Under the pieces are notes generated by a model. It had not been told where the DNA came from, ran no database searches, and saw nothing but the letters and a program-made list of their open reading frames with translations. The translations under genes were made by a program, and so were the position numbers. A stretch of DNA of 64,000 nt, from positions 172,388,412 to 172,452,411 of the forward strand of contig CM036617.1 of NCBI GenBank assembly GCA_020746105.1. The letters are read 5' to 3'. Positions within the stretch are counted from its first letter, which is position 1. Each line of letters starts with the position of its first letter. Below, piece after piece: positions 22,157-33,280 of this stretch. Source of the DNA: Trogon surrucura. Its lineage: Eukaryota; Chordata; Aves; Trogoniformes; Trogonidae.

Positions 22157-25100
22157 TCCCCCTTTCTTTTATTTTTTTTTTCACAATACTTGCAGGCTAA
22201 GTGAGCTTTTGCCTGTCAGTTTTAGGGGCTTTTTGCTAGAAAACAGCAGTGGAGCGTGGGAGATAACAAATCAGAGCAGAACCCTGCATGCTGCACACCG
22301 AACTTGCACTGCAAGTAATATGACTTTTGTGGCAGAAAATGCACCTTTCTATATTAAAAGTCATAGAAGGTTCTGTGTCAAATAAATCATTAAGTTTTTT
22401 AGATCTCTGGTTATTACATGTATTCTCCTGGAGATGCAAAATTCGAGAGAGTGGGACCTGGCTTCTAAACATGCTCTGTGCCGCTGTGTGCACGGGGAAT
22501 TTTCTGTGCTGGGGCCCAAGTGCATGTTAAAATTGGATGGTTTAAAATCAATTCCTCCTTGACATACCTTTCAAGTCTGAACAGATTGGAAGCCCTCAGG
22601 GTTCTGAATGTGACCTTCTCTGGAAGCAGTTTATGAGATTAACTCTCAAAGCACAGCTGGTCTCTGTCTCCCGTTATGCTACACGTTAGTGATGCCATCA
22701 ACCTCTATTTGGAAAAACACAAAAATCTGCAAGCCTAAACTCAAATCTGACTGAGAAAAACTTGCTCCCAATTCCTTATGTTTCCTTTCTCTTTATTCAG
22801 AGTCTTCCATGGAAGCGGCTCCCAGGAAGAATCCCATGTGTCAGTATCATTGTATATTATGTTGCTGGTGGAGGAAAATACATATTCTTTACAACAACTC
22901 TGGAGAGACTAAAGGTTTCCTTTTATGTACAGCAAGTGTCTCAAAATTCTGCTGAGAGAAAGAAGCACATTTCCCCAAAAAATTTTTTACAGAGCAATTT
23001 TCTTAAGAGAGATCTGCTTCATATCACTGACAATGGTAGCTGAACGGTCGTTAGGAAATAGGATTCAGCAACTAATCTAAAGAAATGTGAAGTAGAAGCT
23101 CCCTTCTTGCTCACAGCCTGTGATTAACTGCCAAGATCAACCCATGGGGCTTTCTTTAAAGTTGAACTTATTCAAAGTTCCACTATATAAACACACAGAA
23201 AGAATGAAGACTCAGAATTTATTAGTCACATCGCAGTTACTGTTTGGCATTTACCGAGGCAGGCTGTGGCTGTCAGAACCAGAACCAGAACAGAAGTTGA
23301 CTTCATTTGAGCACTAAAGTTGGCCAATGTCTGGACCAAAATGGAGTGAATTGGAACCAAATATTTGTAAAGACTTATTCCTTTCAGTCATGGCCCTATA
23401 AAAGGAAGTTCCTGGTTGGCTGCTCTCTGGTGTGCTGTCATGTTGTTATCTGCTTTGGAATGGAGCTGCTCTGCCAGTTGTGCTCCCACAATGGCAGCAG
23501 CTGATCCAAACATTAAAGCAGACATAGTAAAACTACGTCATGTATGCCACTGTTACACCTAAGAAACTAAAATGTTCTGGTTCCTTTCCCTATTTGCTAC
23601 TTCATTTATATATGAATATGACATTTCATGACACCAAAGATCATCTGTCGAAGATACACTTTATGAGGATCTTCAGGCCAGCAGTTTTTATCCTGAATAG
23701 ATTAGATTTTACTGAAGGGTGACACCTCAACACCTATCATATAAAAAGTCAGCAAGGGAGTAAGTAAAGAGTAAAGTTTGGACAGAAGATTGCAAAAGGC
23801 CATGATATTAGAGAACATCTGAGGTTTGTTTGAAATATTCAAAACGAAAAGTCGAGTCCCTTTCTGGATTTGTGTCCAGTTCATTCCTAACACTGAATGA
23901 AAGCCTGTCTAGCATTACTTTAAAAATTGTGGGTCTTTTCCCCTTTATGCAATGTAAAGTGTAATGACTTCATGGTCCTGGTGGAAGCACCATGCATCTC
24001 CTGTTACCCTGTTTTCAGAGCAAGCTGTCTTCTGTCTCAGAGTCTAAAGGGTCCAGATACAATTTCTTGGAACTTCTAAAACTGGCAGAGGATAAGTTCA
24101 GTTGAAACTATACTGGAAAAAATCACTGATAAATCATACTGACTTATAAAGTGGGTGGAGTAGAGAATCTGCCTCAGCCCTATTCCAGTCAAAGCCTCAG
24201 ATGCAAGTTTGTGTTGCTCAAGCCCAAGGAAAATCAGGTGGCTCCTATTTAGATTTACTAGCCAGTCATAGCCACCCTTGGCAAAGGTTTTGTCAAGTAG
24301 AAAAAGATAGGTTCCTGGTTGTTCTGTGTAAGCTTTCTTTTCATTAAACAATCACATTAGCCTTGTCTGACTAAACGGATTTCCATCTTCTCTGATGAAA
24401 CAGGAAGTATGAACGAAACAGTGAAAATCTCTGCAGTTACAGGAATAACACCTCAGTTCTTTAAAAATAGAAATAGGTGATAACATCTCTGGGAACAGAG
24501 AAGAAAAAAAGTCTGGAAACTTCCAGAAAAACCCACATAGTCATTGACAGTCATGAGCCAGAAACTTTCTGATAAATGTTCTTTGCAATGTTCTTATAAT
24601 TTGGGACATGTGACAGAGCAAATGAATGACTGCACCGGAGAAAAAGAACAATCAGCAAGGATGTGAAATTACACTTGGCACAGCTTACTTAGCCTCAGAG
24701 CTTTCTAGAGAATCAGTCTTTCATTTTAGCATGAGCCCAAACCCAGGGTGTTCTTTTTTGTTTTGTTTTGGTTTTTTTTTAAAACAATCTTTAACTTTTG
24801 TAGCTAGTTGCTAGAAATGTGGGTAAAAAGGAACTTTGAAACGCAGTACAGAGTTATATTTCCAAAACCTACATCAGGCTCTGAGTTGTTCACTTTCCTG
24901 GGGCAGGGGAGAAGATGAGAGGAAAATAATTAAGGTGAATATTTTGCTCCTTGCATATTTTGTTCCTTGAATTTATTCTCTGCTGTAATAAAAGATTTCA
25001 GATCAAAGAGGTTCTTTGTTAGCAATCTCCAAGTGGAGTCTCAACTAAAGACAAATCCAAATGGTGTCCTTTTGATCTTTTCCATTTCATTCTTGAAACC

Positions 25101-25168
25101 ACTCCCTTGATGCTCTGCATACCTTCCATCATGTGAGTTTGGATGCTAATAGACTTCCCCCAGTTTCA

Positions 25169-25192
25169 AAGAGGGGCTGATCAACCCCTCTT
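25169..25192. repeat. Perfect 8-bp GC-rich hairpin
   Basis: AAGAGGGG at 25,169-25,176 and CCCCTCTT at 25,185-25,192 are exact reverse complements around an 8-base loop, CTGATCAA, that contains the palindrome TGATCA. Flanking CCCCC (25,157) and GGGG (25,193) can extend or compete with the stem. There is no T-tract that would make it a terminator, and eukaryotic context makes that irrelevant. Confidence 0.45.
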
Positions 25193-26106
25193 GGGGCCGA
25201 AATCAGTAGCAATATCTTTGAAGGGAGGGTCTGCATGTTGAGTAACCTTCACCACTCCTCCCTTTCTAAAATCAGCACTCCAGAGAAACTACGAACAGCA
25301 ACATTTCACTCTATGACATGAACTACTGAAGCTCGACCAGTGGGCTGACCAAGCATTTGTTTTCAACATTTTTGTGGAATATCTGTAGCCTTTCTTTATC
25401 TGCATCTGTAGTTCTGAGAGTTGGCTACTTGGAGTTAAATAGCATCGGTGATCAGGGCCTTTCTCTGCTCTGAACTTTTTTTAAGGTATGTCTAATTGGC
25501 TGTGGAATGTTTGTTGTTTTCATATTAAAATACAAAACCAAACCAAGATTGGTGTTATACGAGCAATTTAACTACAGAAGTCTTTCATGTTTGGTGCAGT
25601 TATAATTAGAGTTTCAGCAGACATTTTCAAATATCCAACTGCAGTCAAGGAAAGTGTAAAACCATATTGATGGTGGTGGGGGAACTATACAAGCAAGGGT
25701 TTTGATTCCCATGCAAGACTTACAAAAAAAGCTACCACAGCACTGTGGCAGCTTGATGTTACTGATAAAACTTCCGTGTAACCCTGCAAAAGATATGTGG
25801 TGAATATTTTTTTCTGTGTTTCCTTTTTTTTATGTGCTTTTTTTTTTTCTGGTTTGCCGTTTAACAGTAAGTATTTGAGAGCCAAATCTGTCTCCTTTGA
25901 GAGGAACACTGGTGGTGGCTTTCTGAAAGTAACTGAGGTGCCATGACTGTGAAATCAGAATATCAGGGCCTGCTCCTTTGCAACAAGGTTTTCCTGATCT
26001 CTTCCAGAAATGAGAACACACCCACTGTGGAAAGATGGCTACATACACTGCCCTTGATATGAATGACTGGGTGAATTACAGGACATGAGGGAATGAGGCC
26101 CCAGGA

Positions 26107-26168
26107 TATGTATATATATGTGTACAAACACACAAACACATGCACGTATGCATAAGCATAAGCATATT
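26107..26168. repeat. Alternating purine-pyrimidine tract (TA/TG/CA)
   Basis: ATGTATATATATGTGTAC, then CA-rich units and three GCATAA-like units, form a degenerate dinucleotide repeat of about 60 bp. The plus and minus frames crossing it (26,140-26,340; 25,963-26,298) carry repetitive AYAYAY-like residues for this reason. Confidence 0.75.
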
Positions 26169-28181
26169 TGTTTTGAACAATTCTATGCAAAACTGCCTTT
26201 ACCAGATATACTTGTGTGCCCCAATAAGCAAGCGAGATCATTGCTTTCAGGTACCACTGGCAATACGTTTCAAAATACAACTGGCTAACATGCCACAACC
26301 AGCTGAAGAGTTGCTTTTAATTACTCTCAGTGCAAGATGATAATGGGAGTGCATTTCTCTTTTCCTGTTGAATGAAGATGCACTGACTCAGCAATAATTG
26401 AACCCTAAACACCTCCTAAACTTGTTCTGGGAGGAACTGCAAGAAATGCCAGCAAAGCCACCTGTGAGCCATTAGGAGGAGAGAGGCCTCTGCTGAGGCG
26501 GATCTTCCCTGTCCCGGATCAGGAAGGGAAGGCAGTGACCGTGGCTGGCCATCTTGTGCGTTGTTCTTGGCACAGGCAGGCCATGTTGTGAGTCTTCTGA
26601 AGGTAGTTGTTATGAGACAATAGGGTACTCTGATGTGGTTTAAGATTTCTTAATCAAAGACACTCTTCTAACAGCTCTTTTACTCGTTACAGTAGAACTG
26701 TTTTTAAAGTGCTTATGTTAGGACTGCAGGACTGCATTTATGTTTCTACTTTGTGATTGCCAGAGCCCTCAAGTGCTTTATTATAGTCCACTGCCAGTTC
26801 AGTTGTAGCTGAGGTGGAGAACTCCTTCTGTTTGCAAGCTTTTTTTTTATGTAAGACCATAAACTCTTGCTGGTCTTGCCTAGAACTGCACATGCCTGCT
26901 CATGATGCAGGTACTGTTTTTGTGGCCCAGACCTTGGGGTCAATGGGCAAGATGCTCTTAAGATACAACTTCCTGAACAAAACACCATTTCTTGGATGAA
27001 ACCTGCTGCTGTGCATACATGCAAATAACTATGCAACTCCCTGTGGAGAATCACAAAGCTTCACTCCTACACCAGATACTCTCAGGTGTTCACTGCAAAC
27101 CTCCAGCTTCTGTGTGAAACACAACTAAAAAGATGTGAGCAGTTTAAATTAAAAAAAGAAAAAAAGAAAGAAGAAGCAAAAGGGAAAAGAGATGAGTCTT
27201 TGCAGAGAAATAGGCCTAGCAGTCAGGCACCAGATGAATTAGAGTGAGCACTGGCAGGCACAATAAACCAGCAAGTATTTGCCCATGAGCAGGGGGTTAT
27301 ACGAACGTAATTGCTCAAGGGAACATACTTTGGTTGCTGAAGTCACACCCAAGCAGTGTAAAGCTGAACCTTGCTCTTGGCTGAAATCTGAGAAATATCT
27401 GCAGGCATTTCACTAAAATCCAGCTCTGCTAAGGTGGGGGTTGTGCATATGAAAGAAATATAATCAGAGTCTACTGGCTAACCAGAAACTGGTTGTGAAA
27501 AGAAAGTGCTACCTGTGCATACTGGATGGCAAGTGATGGAGGACTATCAAGCAGAAAATTCGGGAGAGACACTATGCAGAGAGAGCAGAATAAATGGAAT
27601 AAGAGGTAAGGGAGCAGTTAAAGGGCAGAGAGGGGTTGGAAGTTCATGTCAGCATAAGGAGGAAGGATGTGAGTGAGGAAGGTAGGGGGATGTCAGACGT
27701 GGCTGGTACCAGAGATCGCTTTGCTTTTCCCTCCCAGTTGTGTTCTGAGTTACAGAGCCCGGTCACAGGTCAATGGAGCCCTCATCCTGTCTCTGATTTA
27801 GTCCAAAATTGGGCCTAGGGAAGAAGCAAAGAGACAAAGATCATGTGGATTTAATCTTTGGAAAAGGAAGTCATTTAAATGTAAGGCATGGGCAACCTGA
27901 AGTGTGCTAGTGGCCTGGCTGGCATATCATGAGTGGGGAAAGGCCTTGAAGGTGCATGGATCAGAAGGACCAAGCAGAGAAAAAAAGTGACTGAAAACCA
28001 TGCAGGATTTCATTTCAGTCATATCCTAGACATGACTTGTTTGAATGACAACTGCATAGACCAGGAAAACCTCAAAAGTGTTGTTATTTATAGCATCTTC
28101 CACAACAGAGGATGCTAAAAAGAACAAGACCCTGCTATGTGCTAGCTGGCTTCCATGGAGCTGAATGCTCAAAAAGGAGTC

Positions 28182-28203
28182 AAAAAAAAAAAAAAAAAAA
28201 AAA
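28182..28203. repeat. Poly-A tract (22 A)
   Basis: 22 uninterrupted A. No upstream retroposed mRNA could be recognised and no target-site duplication was evident by eye. Confidence 0.9.
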
Positions 28204-29380
28204 GGTAAATTGCAGGCAATTTGTTGGGAGGGAAGACGAAGAAAGAGAGATGATATATTTTTGTTTTCCTTACCGTGTCTATTCTTCATGGAAAATGAAA
28301 AAATTCTGGAAATGTTTATATGGATCTCATAGATGTTCTAGGAGATGAGCAGCTGTCTGATCGCAGATGAGATGTGGTGTCGCTTGGTCAGAAACTCCAG
28401 CCAGGCTGCCATATATCGAAAGTCTCAGGTATGTCCCTAAGCAAGTGGATGTTGCAATACACTACATGAATCTGGGAATCTCTGGACCTACTTTCTATTT
28501 GCTTCCTAGATGAACTAGTATGGTCATTGTCAGTATTCCACAATCATTAAATTTAATGTGCTATTTACTATTTAATAGTGTAAAATATGTGTATTAAATA
28601 TATCTAACACATCCTGGATATAGCACACAGCACAGACACCTGTACTTCAGTAAAGGAAATCTGGGAGAATAATGTGGCAGCCCCGTGTAACAGTTCTGCT
28701 CAAAGCATTTAAGTTGCGATAGCTACTAGTTACTATACATGTTTGTGATTTGTCTCTGAAACTTTGTTAGAATCTACTAAATGTAGGCATTTTCCTATTA
28801 TCTTACCCCTTTGCCATGGTAAAGGATGTGCCGAAATTTGCAGAAGTAAATAGGACTCCCAGTAGGAACCATGTGGCTTACAAAGAGAAACATTAGATTA
28901 GCACCCTGACCCCTGAAAAACAAGGAATTAAGTATAGCGGAAGGTGCTTATACTCTCGAGAGAAATATGCAGTTTTCTTCCAGTGAGAACAGAGATTTCT
29001 CCTCCAGCTCACTGGACATTCTGGAGTGGGAAAAATGCTCATCCCACGGTGCCATGGACCTCCATACTTTCATTTTAATGAGGCACAATGTGGAAGCTTT
29101 GTTAAGAAGATTCATGAAGTTTTCTGGGTCTGACACCTCTTTCCCTTGCAAGTTTCTTAAGACACTTAGCATGTTATCTAAGGTGTGTCTCTCTAGAACT
29201 TAGCGTGACTACATGTAGGTAAAACATGATAGTAAGACCTCCTTGCTATTCTGCTTGCTCACAGCCTGTGATAGATTTAGAAAATGCCTTTCTGTCACAT
29301 TTGGGGAATCCTTTTCTCCCCTCCTGAGAGCTGATCTGGGGCCAATGGGCAGACACCCTCTCATCTTGCTGTCACCTCAG

Positions 29381-29735
29381 CACTGCTGCTAGCCGTCAGA
29401 GAGGCAACCCTCAGGGCAGGGATGGGACAGGCGAGCCGACTGTGGCTCCCCACTGGGCTCCGCACAACGTCCTCCATACTGTGTGAGGCCCCGATCGTTC
29501 TGAGGGAAGGTTTCTGGCAGCCTCTGTAAAACTGAGGCTGTCTGCAGCAGTCTTTTGGAGGCACTGCATGCTGCGTTGGAGATTGACACAGTTTTATTGC
29601 AAGCAGCCATCTTCAAACATTGCACAGCAGGCTTGGCTGAGAGCAGCTGGCTGCAGTGGTACAATGATGGCTCCGTATGACAACTTCTGCCTGCCAGTAC
29701 AGGCACACGTGCTATTTGCTGCACGTGGTTTCTAG
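29381..29735. promoter_or_regulatory. CpG-enriched block with paired CACGTG E-boxes, candidate regulatory element
   Basis: About 11 CpG dinucleotides fall in 355 bp, well above the surroundings. Two exact CACGTG palindromes lie at 29,706-29,711 and 29,722-29,727, 16 bp apart start to start. A YY1-like GCAGCCATCTT (reverse GATGGCTGC core) lies near 29,604. The minus strand is open for 118 codons across 29,389-29,745, but the product is unrecognised and rich in C, S and P, as GC-rich random frames often are. Motifs are seen; regulatory activity is inferred. Tandem E-boxes are bound by bHLH-type factors in vertebrates. Confidence 0.3.
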
Positions 29736-29942
29736 ACAAGATCAAAGTAAAAAAAAAAATGGGTGAAAGGAGATCCCAGGTGGGAAAAGTGACACACCCT
29801 GATTAGGGCTGTAAGATACTAAAGGCTCTACCCTGTCAGTACAGCTAATTGCTGACATCAGTTGCAGCATCAGTAACTAATACCACCCTCTGTGAAGCAT
29901 AAAGTGCAATGGTACTGTGGAGTGTGAAGTGACCCTTGCAAA

Positions 29943-30051
29943 TCATAGAATCATTATTAAGGTTGGAAAAGACCTCTAAGGTCTTCTAGGCCAACCGTCA
30001 ACCCAACATTAGCATGAGTACTAAACTATGTCCTGAAGTGCCACATCTACA
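29943..30051 (-). mobile_element. CR1 LINE fragment, 3' end only
   Basis: Begins on the plus strand with AATCATAGAATCATTATTAA, then GGTTGGAAAAGACCTCTAAG, a CCAACCGTCAACCCAACATT block and TCCTGAAGTGCC. It closely parallels the fragment at 44,558, including the CAACCCAACA segment, so the two belong to the same CR1 subfamily, different from the copies at 20.2 and 50.6 kb. Only about 110 bp of 3' end remain. Confidence 0.88.
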
Positions 30052-30494
30052 GGGCAAGACACTTGCTCTAGCATGCAAAGCATCAGGGCAGATCTAGGAG
30101 AAACCTGTGAGATCCTCCAGCTTCTCAGGTTTCTGCCCTTAGACATGTTTCCTTTACTTTGTGCAGCTGAAATTGTCTGGAGAGCTTTAGAGAAAGACAG
30201 GAATCTGGGAGGAGAGATTATTTTTCAGTATAGTAAGTGTGATATTTCCAGATTTCCCTTGTATGTTCACCATCTACCAGTCTGAGACTAACCAGAGCAC
30301 TAAAACCCTTTACACATAAGAGGTTTTTAGGTGCTATGAAATCCCCTTCTGAAGTTTCCTGTTGGTTATCTTGCAATATTTGATATTACCTTGTTATTTG
30401 TAGTATATTGGTAATAGAAGCTTAGTCCTGGATTTCAAAGTTAAGCCTGTAAGCTGGTCTGTGGTTTCCTACTGAACAGACATTTGGAAAATAA
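30052..30494. other. Unique non-coding sequence
   Basis: Nothing recognisable. A 70-codon plus frame at 30,073-30,285 has no family resemblance. Confidence 0.5.
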
Positions 30495-30690
30495 GACTTA
30501 TGTGGAAAAGCTGAGAGAGCTGGGTTTGTTTAGTCTGGAAAGGAGTTGAAAAGGCAAATGATAACAGGTATGCCAAGACAGCTACTCAGAAGACAGTGAC
30601 TGATTGGATTCCTGGATTGTGGGGAATAGGACGTGCAGAAACTGGCTTATTTTGCATCAAAAGAGATTTAGATCAGACGTTAACCTAGGA
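30495..30690 (+). mobile_element. Degenerate CR1 LINE fragment, sense orientation
   Basis: GCTGAGAGAGCTGGGTTTGT followed by TTAGTCTGGAAAGGAG matches the CR1 ORF2 segment that encodes LRELGLFSLEK in other copies of this window. Near 30,655 the stretch AAAGAGATTTAGATCAGACG resembles the FRLDIRK-encoding segment. The spacing is shorter than in intact copies and the frame is lost. The 3' tail is not identifiable, so this is an old, internally deleted fragment with approximate ends. Confidence 0.55.
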
Positions 30691-33121
30691 CTGGTATAGT
30701 TACTTATAGCAATTCCAGAATCCTTTCATTCATCTAACATATTCTGTATAGCATAGGTATGCTTGAGGCTGCCCTCAGACACAGTGATGGGCTGAACATC
30801 TGACCTCTTGAGACAAATTCCAGCTACCTGTTTCTGTGATGCTGCCCTAAGAAAACATTACTGGGACACTCCCTGAAGCCTGTCAGTGTTGCATGAAGAA
30901 TGTGTCTAAACTTGTCACTCTGGCTGATATTATAAAGCAGAGACTGAGCATTGAAAGGCTGGAGAGTTTGGAGACCGTGATACCCAAAGCAGTCACAGTG
31001 GTCTTCAGAGGGAGTGCCAGCAGCACAGCAGCCTAGCTGCCCATGGTGCGTGGTGGTGGTGAAGCTCACTGTAGGTGTGCCCAGCACTAGACTTCTGTTG
31101 CCCTGCAGTCCTGTGGAGCCCACATGGGCCATGGCTTTCCCGGCCACTCTCATGCGCTGCACGAGCTGGTCAAATGGGGAAAAGGGAACTTTTCACAAGG
31201 AGAAAGACCGCTCTTTCCCTGCCTTGTCTATCCAAGAAGTCTGACCATAGCTCCCACCAGTAGCTCTGATGCCAGAGGAAATAAAACCCTTCCCTGTTCC
31301 TGTTGTCCCATCCTTCTCATATGCCACCCTCCAGTCCCCCACACAGACTCCGCTTTGATCATTCCACTGTTTCTTCACTTTCAGAGATCCTATGGGGCCT
31401 CTGTAGAACAGCCCCAGACATTTTCTTTTCATGAAGGCTCTAGCTCCTATCCGGATAGAAGTCCTCAAGATTGTCCTCTACAGATAGTGTTGTGGCTGTG
31501 TTGTCACAATAACGAGTTATGGAGTGCTATAGGTGACACACATAGTATGAAACCAAAATGATTCAAAGGCTCAAAAAATTTTGTGATGCAGAAGTTTGGT
31601 AGAAGTTTCTTGAAACTCTTTTTTTTTTTTCCCCCCCCTGTGCTGATGGTGGCTCTGCATTTCCCAATCTTGTACAGAAGTGGAAATTCCAAAATGCTAA
31701 TGGAAAAGTTTTGCTTGTGGTCTATGACCAAGCCATAAGCATAAAGTACTGGAAACATTATGAGAGCGTTTTACCCGTCAGCTCAGCAAAGAGAAACAAT
31801 ATTTATTTATTTATTGCCAAGACTGGCTCAAGTATTTAAGCGGTAAGCACCAGGACTTCCCAGACATTTATTTATAGCATAGTTCTATTTCATAAACAAA
31901 AGAGTTTGTATGTGATTGCCAGCATATCCTTCTGCACTCTGTACTGGTTCAGTATTCTTTTAACAAATCACTTAATAAAACATCTTCCAAACTTCTGAAG
32001 AAATTGTGGAAGAGGAGCCATCTTTCCTTTGGGGATTTTTTTTCACTGATGAAAATTGTTCATACAGTGTATAGATTATGGTTTGTTTGTTTGTTTGTTT
32101 TCGTTGTTCTTATGTTCAGCGAGCTTGAGTCTGAGCCTCAGCACTATCCTGTCACAAAGACACAAACTGTCTTTGGCTAACTTCAAACTTGTGGAATTTC
32201 TGTAGGTGTAAAAAAGGACCCAGTGCTTCAGATTTAGGGAGGAGTAAAACGTTTCATAATTTCTTTAGTTTGCCAAAAACTGTTTAGGATTACTGATGCA
32301 TTCCAAAAAATGAAATATTTGTTATTATTATTATTTGATTATAAAATTCCCCTCAGATGAATTTGGGCTCAAGACATCTTATAGTGGAGCTTTGCACTCA
32401 CTGAAGAGTGAGCCAGAGAGGAAGAACGAAAGGACGGCATGAATGCAGAAGAGAGTTTGAGACAATATTTCCTTTTTTTTTTTAAATTATGGCTGTGAAC
32501 TCTGAGTCTCCATTGCAATTTCCTTCCTTTTTTGTGCTATCAGCCATTTTACAGTCATGCCCTTGAGAAGGGGAATGACACTTTTTTTCTTTAAAAGTTA
32601 ACAAGAAGAAATTTAAATTTTATCAAGAACACACCACAATGAAATGAGCAGTTACTAGCAGGCATTTATGCATATATTTGCTTTTTGGGTGGTCTTTCCA
32701 AATTCAGCTTCACATATATTATGAATAAAGAGCAGTCTCTCATTTAAGGCTTGGACATATAACCATCTATTGGACTCACAGATGATGTGGGTGCTAGTTC
32801 CATGCTCACATGCCAAATTGTGAGACTTGAAACATTTGAATGTGGATCCAGCTTTGGCTTTCCTCTGACGTTTAGTATCTATCAGTTAGAATGATTTTTC
32901 AAAAGGCAGAGCCTATTCTCTATGACCTTAATTATATCATCATGTTGTAAGGTCATCAAATGACTTTTTTTTCTTTCATTTGAGTTCCTTGCATGGGTAC
33001 ATTTAAGTATTTTTCCTACTTCTTTAATTGCCTTTCCTAGTCCTGGATCACAGGTGCTTTTTTAATATTCCCTTTGACACCTGTCTGCTTCCTTCAGTCT
33101 GTCTGTATTGGTAAAACACAG
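30691..33121. other. Unique non-coding sequence with a locally GC-rich part
   Basis: 31,000-31,360 is richer in G+C and is open on both strands. Plus frames lie at 31,014-31,244, 31,075-31,263 and 31,124-31,561, and minus frames at 30,824-31,162 and 31,193-31,468. None is recognised, and such multi-frame openness argues for compositional chance. Small simple repeats: T/C run at 31,620-31,638, (ATTT)n at 31,801-31,815, (GTTT)5 at 32,081-32,100, (TTA)5 at 32,322-32,336 and a T-run near 32,472. Confidence 0.5.
32081..32100. repeat. (GTTT)5 microsatellite
   Basis: Five exact GTTT units. Confidence 0.9.
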
Positions 33122-33280
33122 AGGCTGCCTGGAGAGGTGCTCAGTGAGATTGTGGTGTCTCTGTCCTTGGAGTTATTCAAAACCTGACTGGACACAGCCC
33201 TGAACCGCCTGCTCTTTTTGGTGGTGGACTAGATGATCTCCATAGGTCACTGTTAACCTCAACCACTCTGTGATTCTGTG
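33122..33280 (+). mobile_element. CR1 LINE fragment, 3' end, sense orientation
   Basis: Reads AGGCTGCCTGGAGAGGTGCT, then TCCTTGGAGTTATTCAAAAC, a CTGACTGGACACAGCCCTGA block and GGTGGTGGACTAGATGATCT. It ends in CTCTGTGATTCTGTG, the diverged CR1 3' terminal repeat. The order encodes the last ORF2 residues followed by the 3' UTR. It is one of three sense-oriented fragments here and a different subfamily from the 20 kb copy. Confidence 0.9.

Larger units (their letters stand above)
22183..29380. other. Unique AT-rich non-coding sequence
   Basis: About 7 kb with no defensible gene and no recognised transposon. Scattered frames of 60-111 codons occur on both strands (for example 22,762-23,043 plus, 24,076-24,351 minus, 25,963-26,298 minus, 26,746-27,054 minus). 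None shows a familiar domain, and most overlap frames on the other strand. A TATA-like TATAAAAG occurs at 23,397-23,404 but has no associated gene. Simple repeats at 26,107 and 28,182 and the hairpin at 25,169 are listed separately. Confidence 0.5.

Noticed and set aside
23397-23404. Perfect TATAAAAG TATA-like box
   Set aside because: No initiator, GC box or recognisable gene lies downstream, and such octamers are expected by chance in AT-rich DNA of this length.
28182-28203. Poly-A tract as the tail of a processed pseudogene or SINE
   Set aside because: No mRNA-like or tRNA-like body was recognised on the 5' side and no target-site duplication is visible. It is treated as a homopolymer.
30824-31561. 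Cluster of overlapping open frames on both strands, looking like a compact gene cluster
   Set aside because: Frames overlap in three registers and both directions within a locally GC-richer patch, which is the signature of few stop codons by composition. No product is recognisable.
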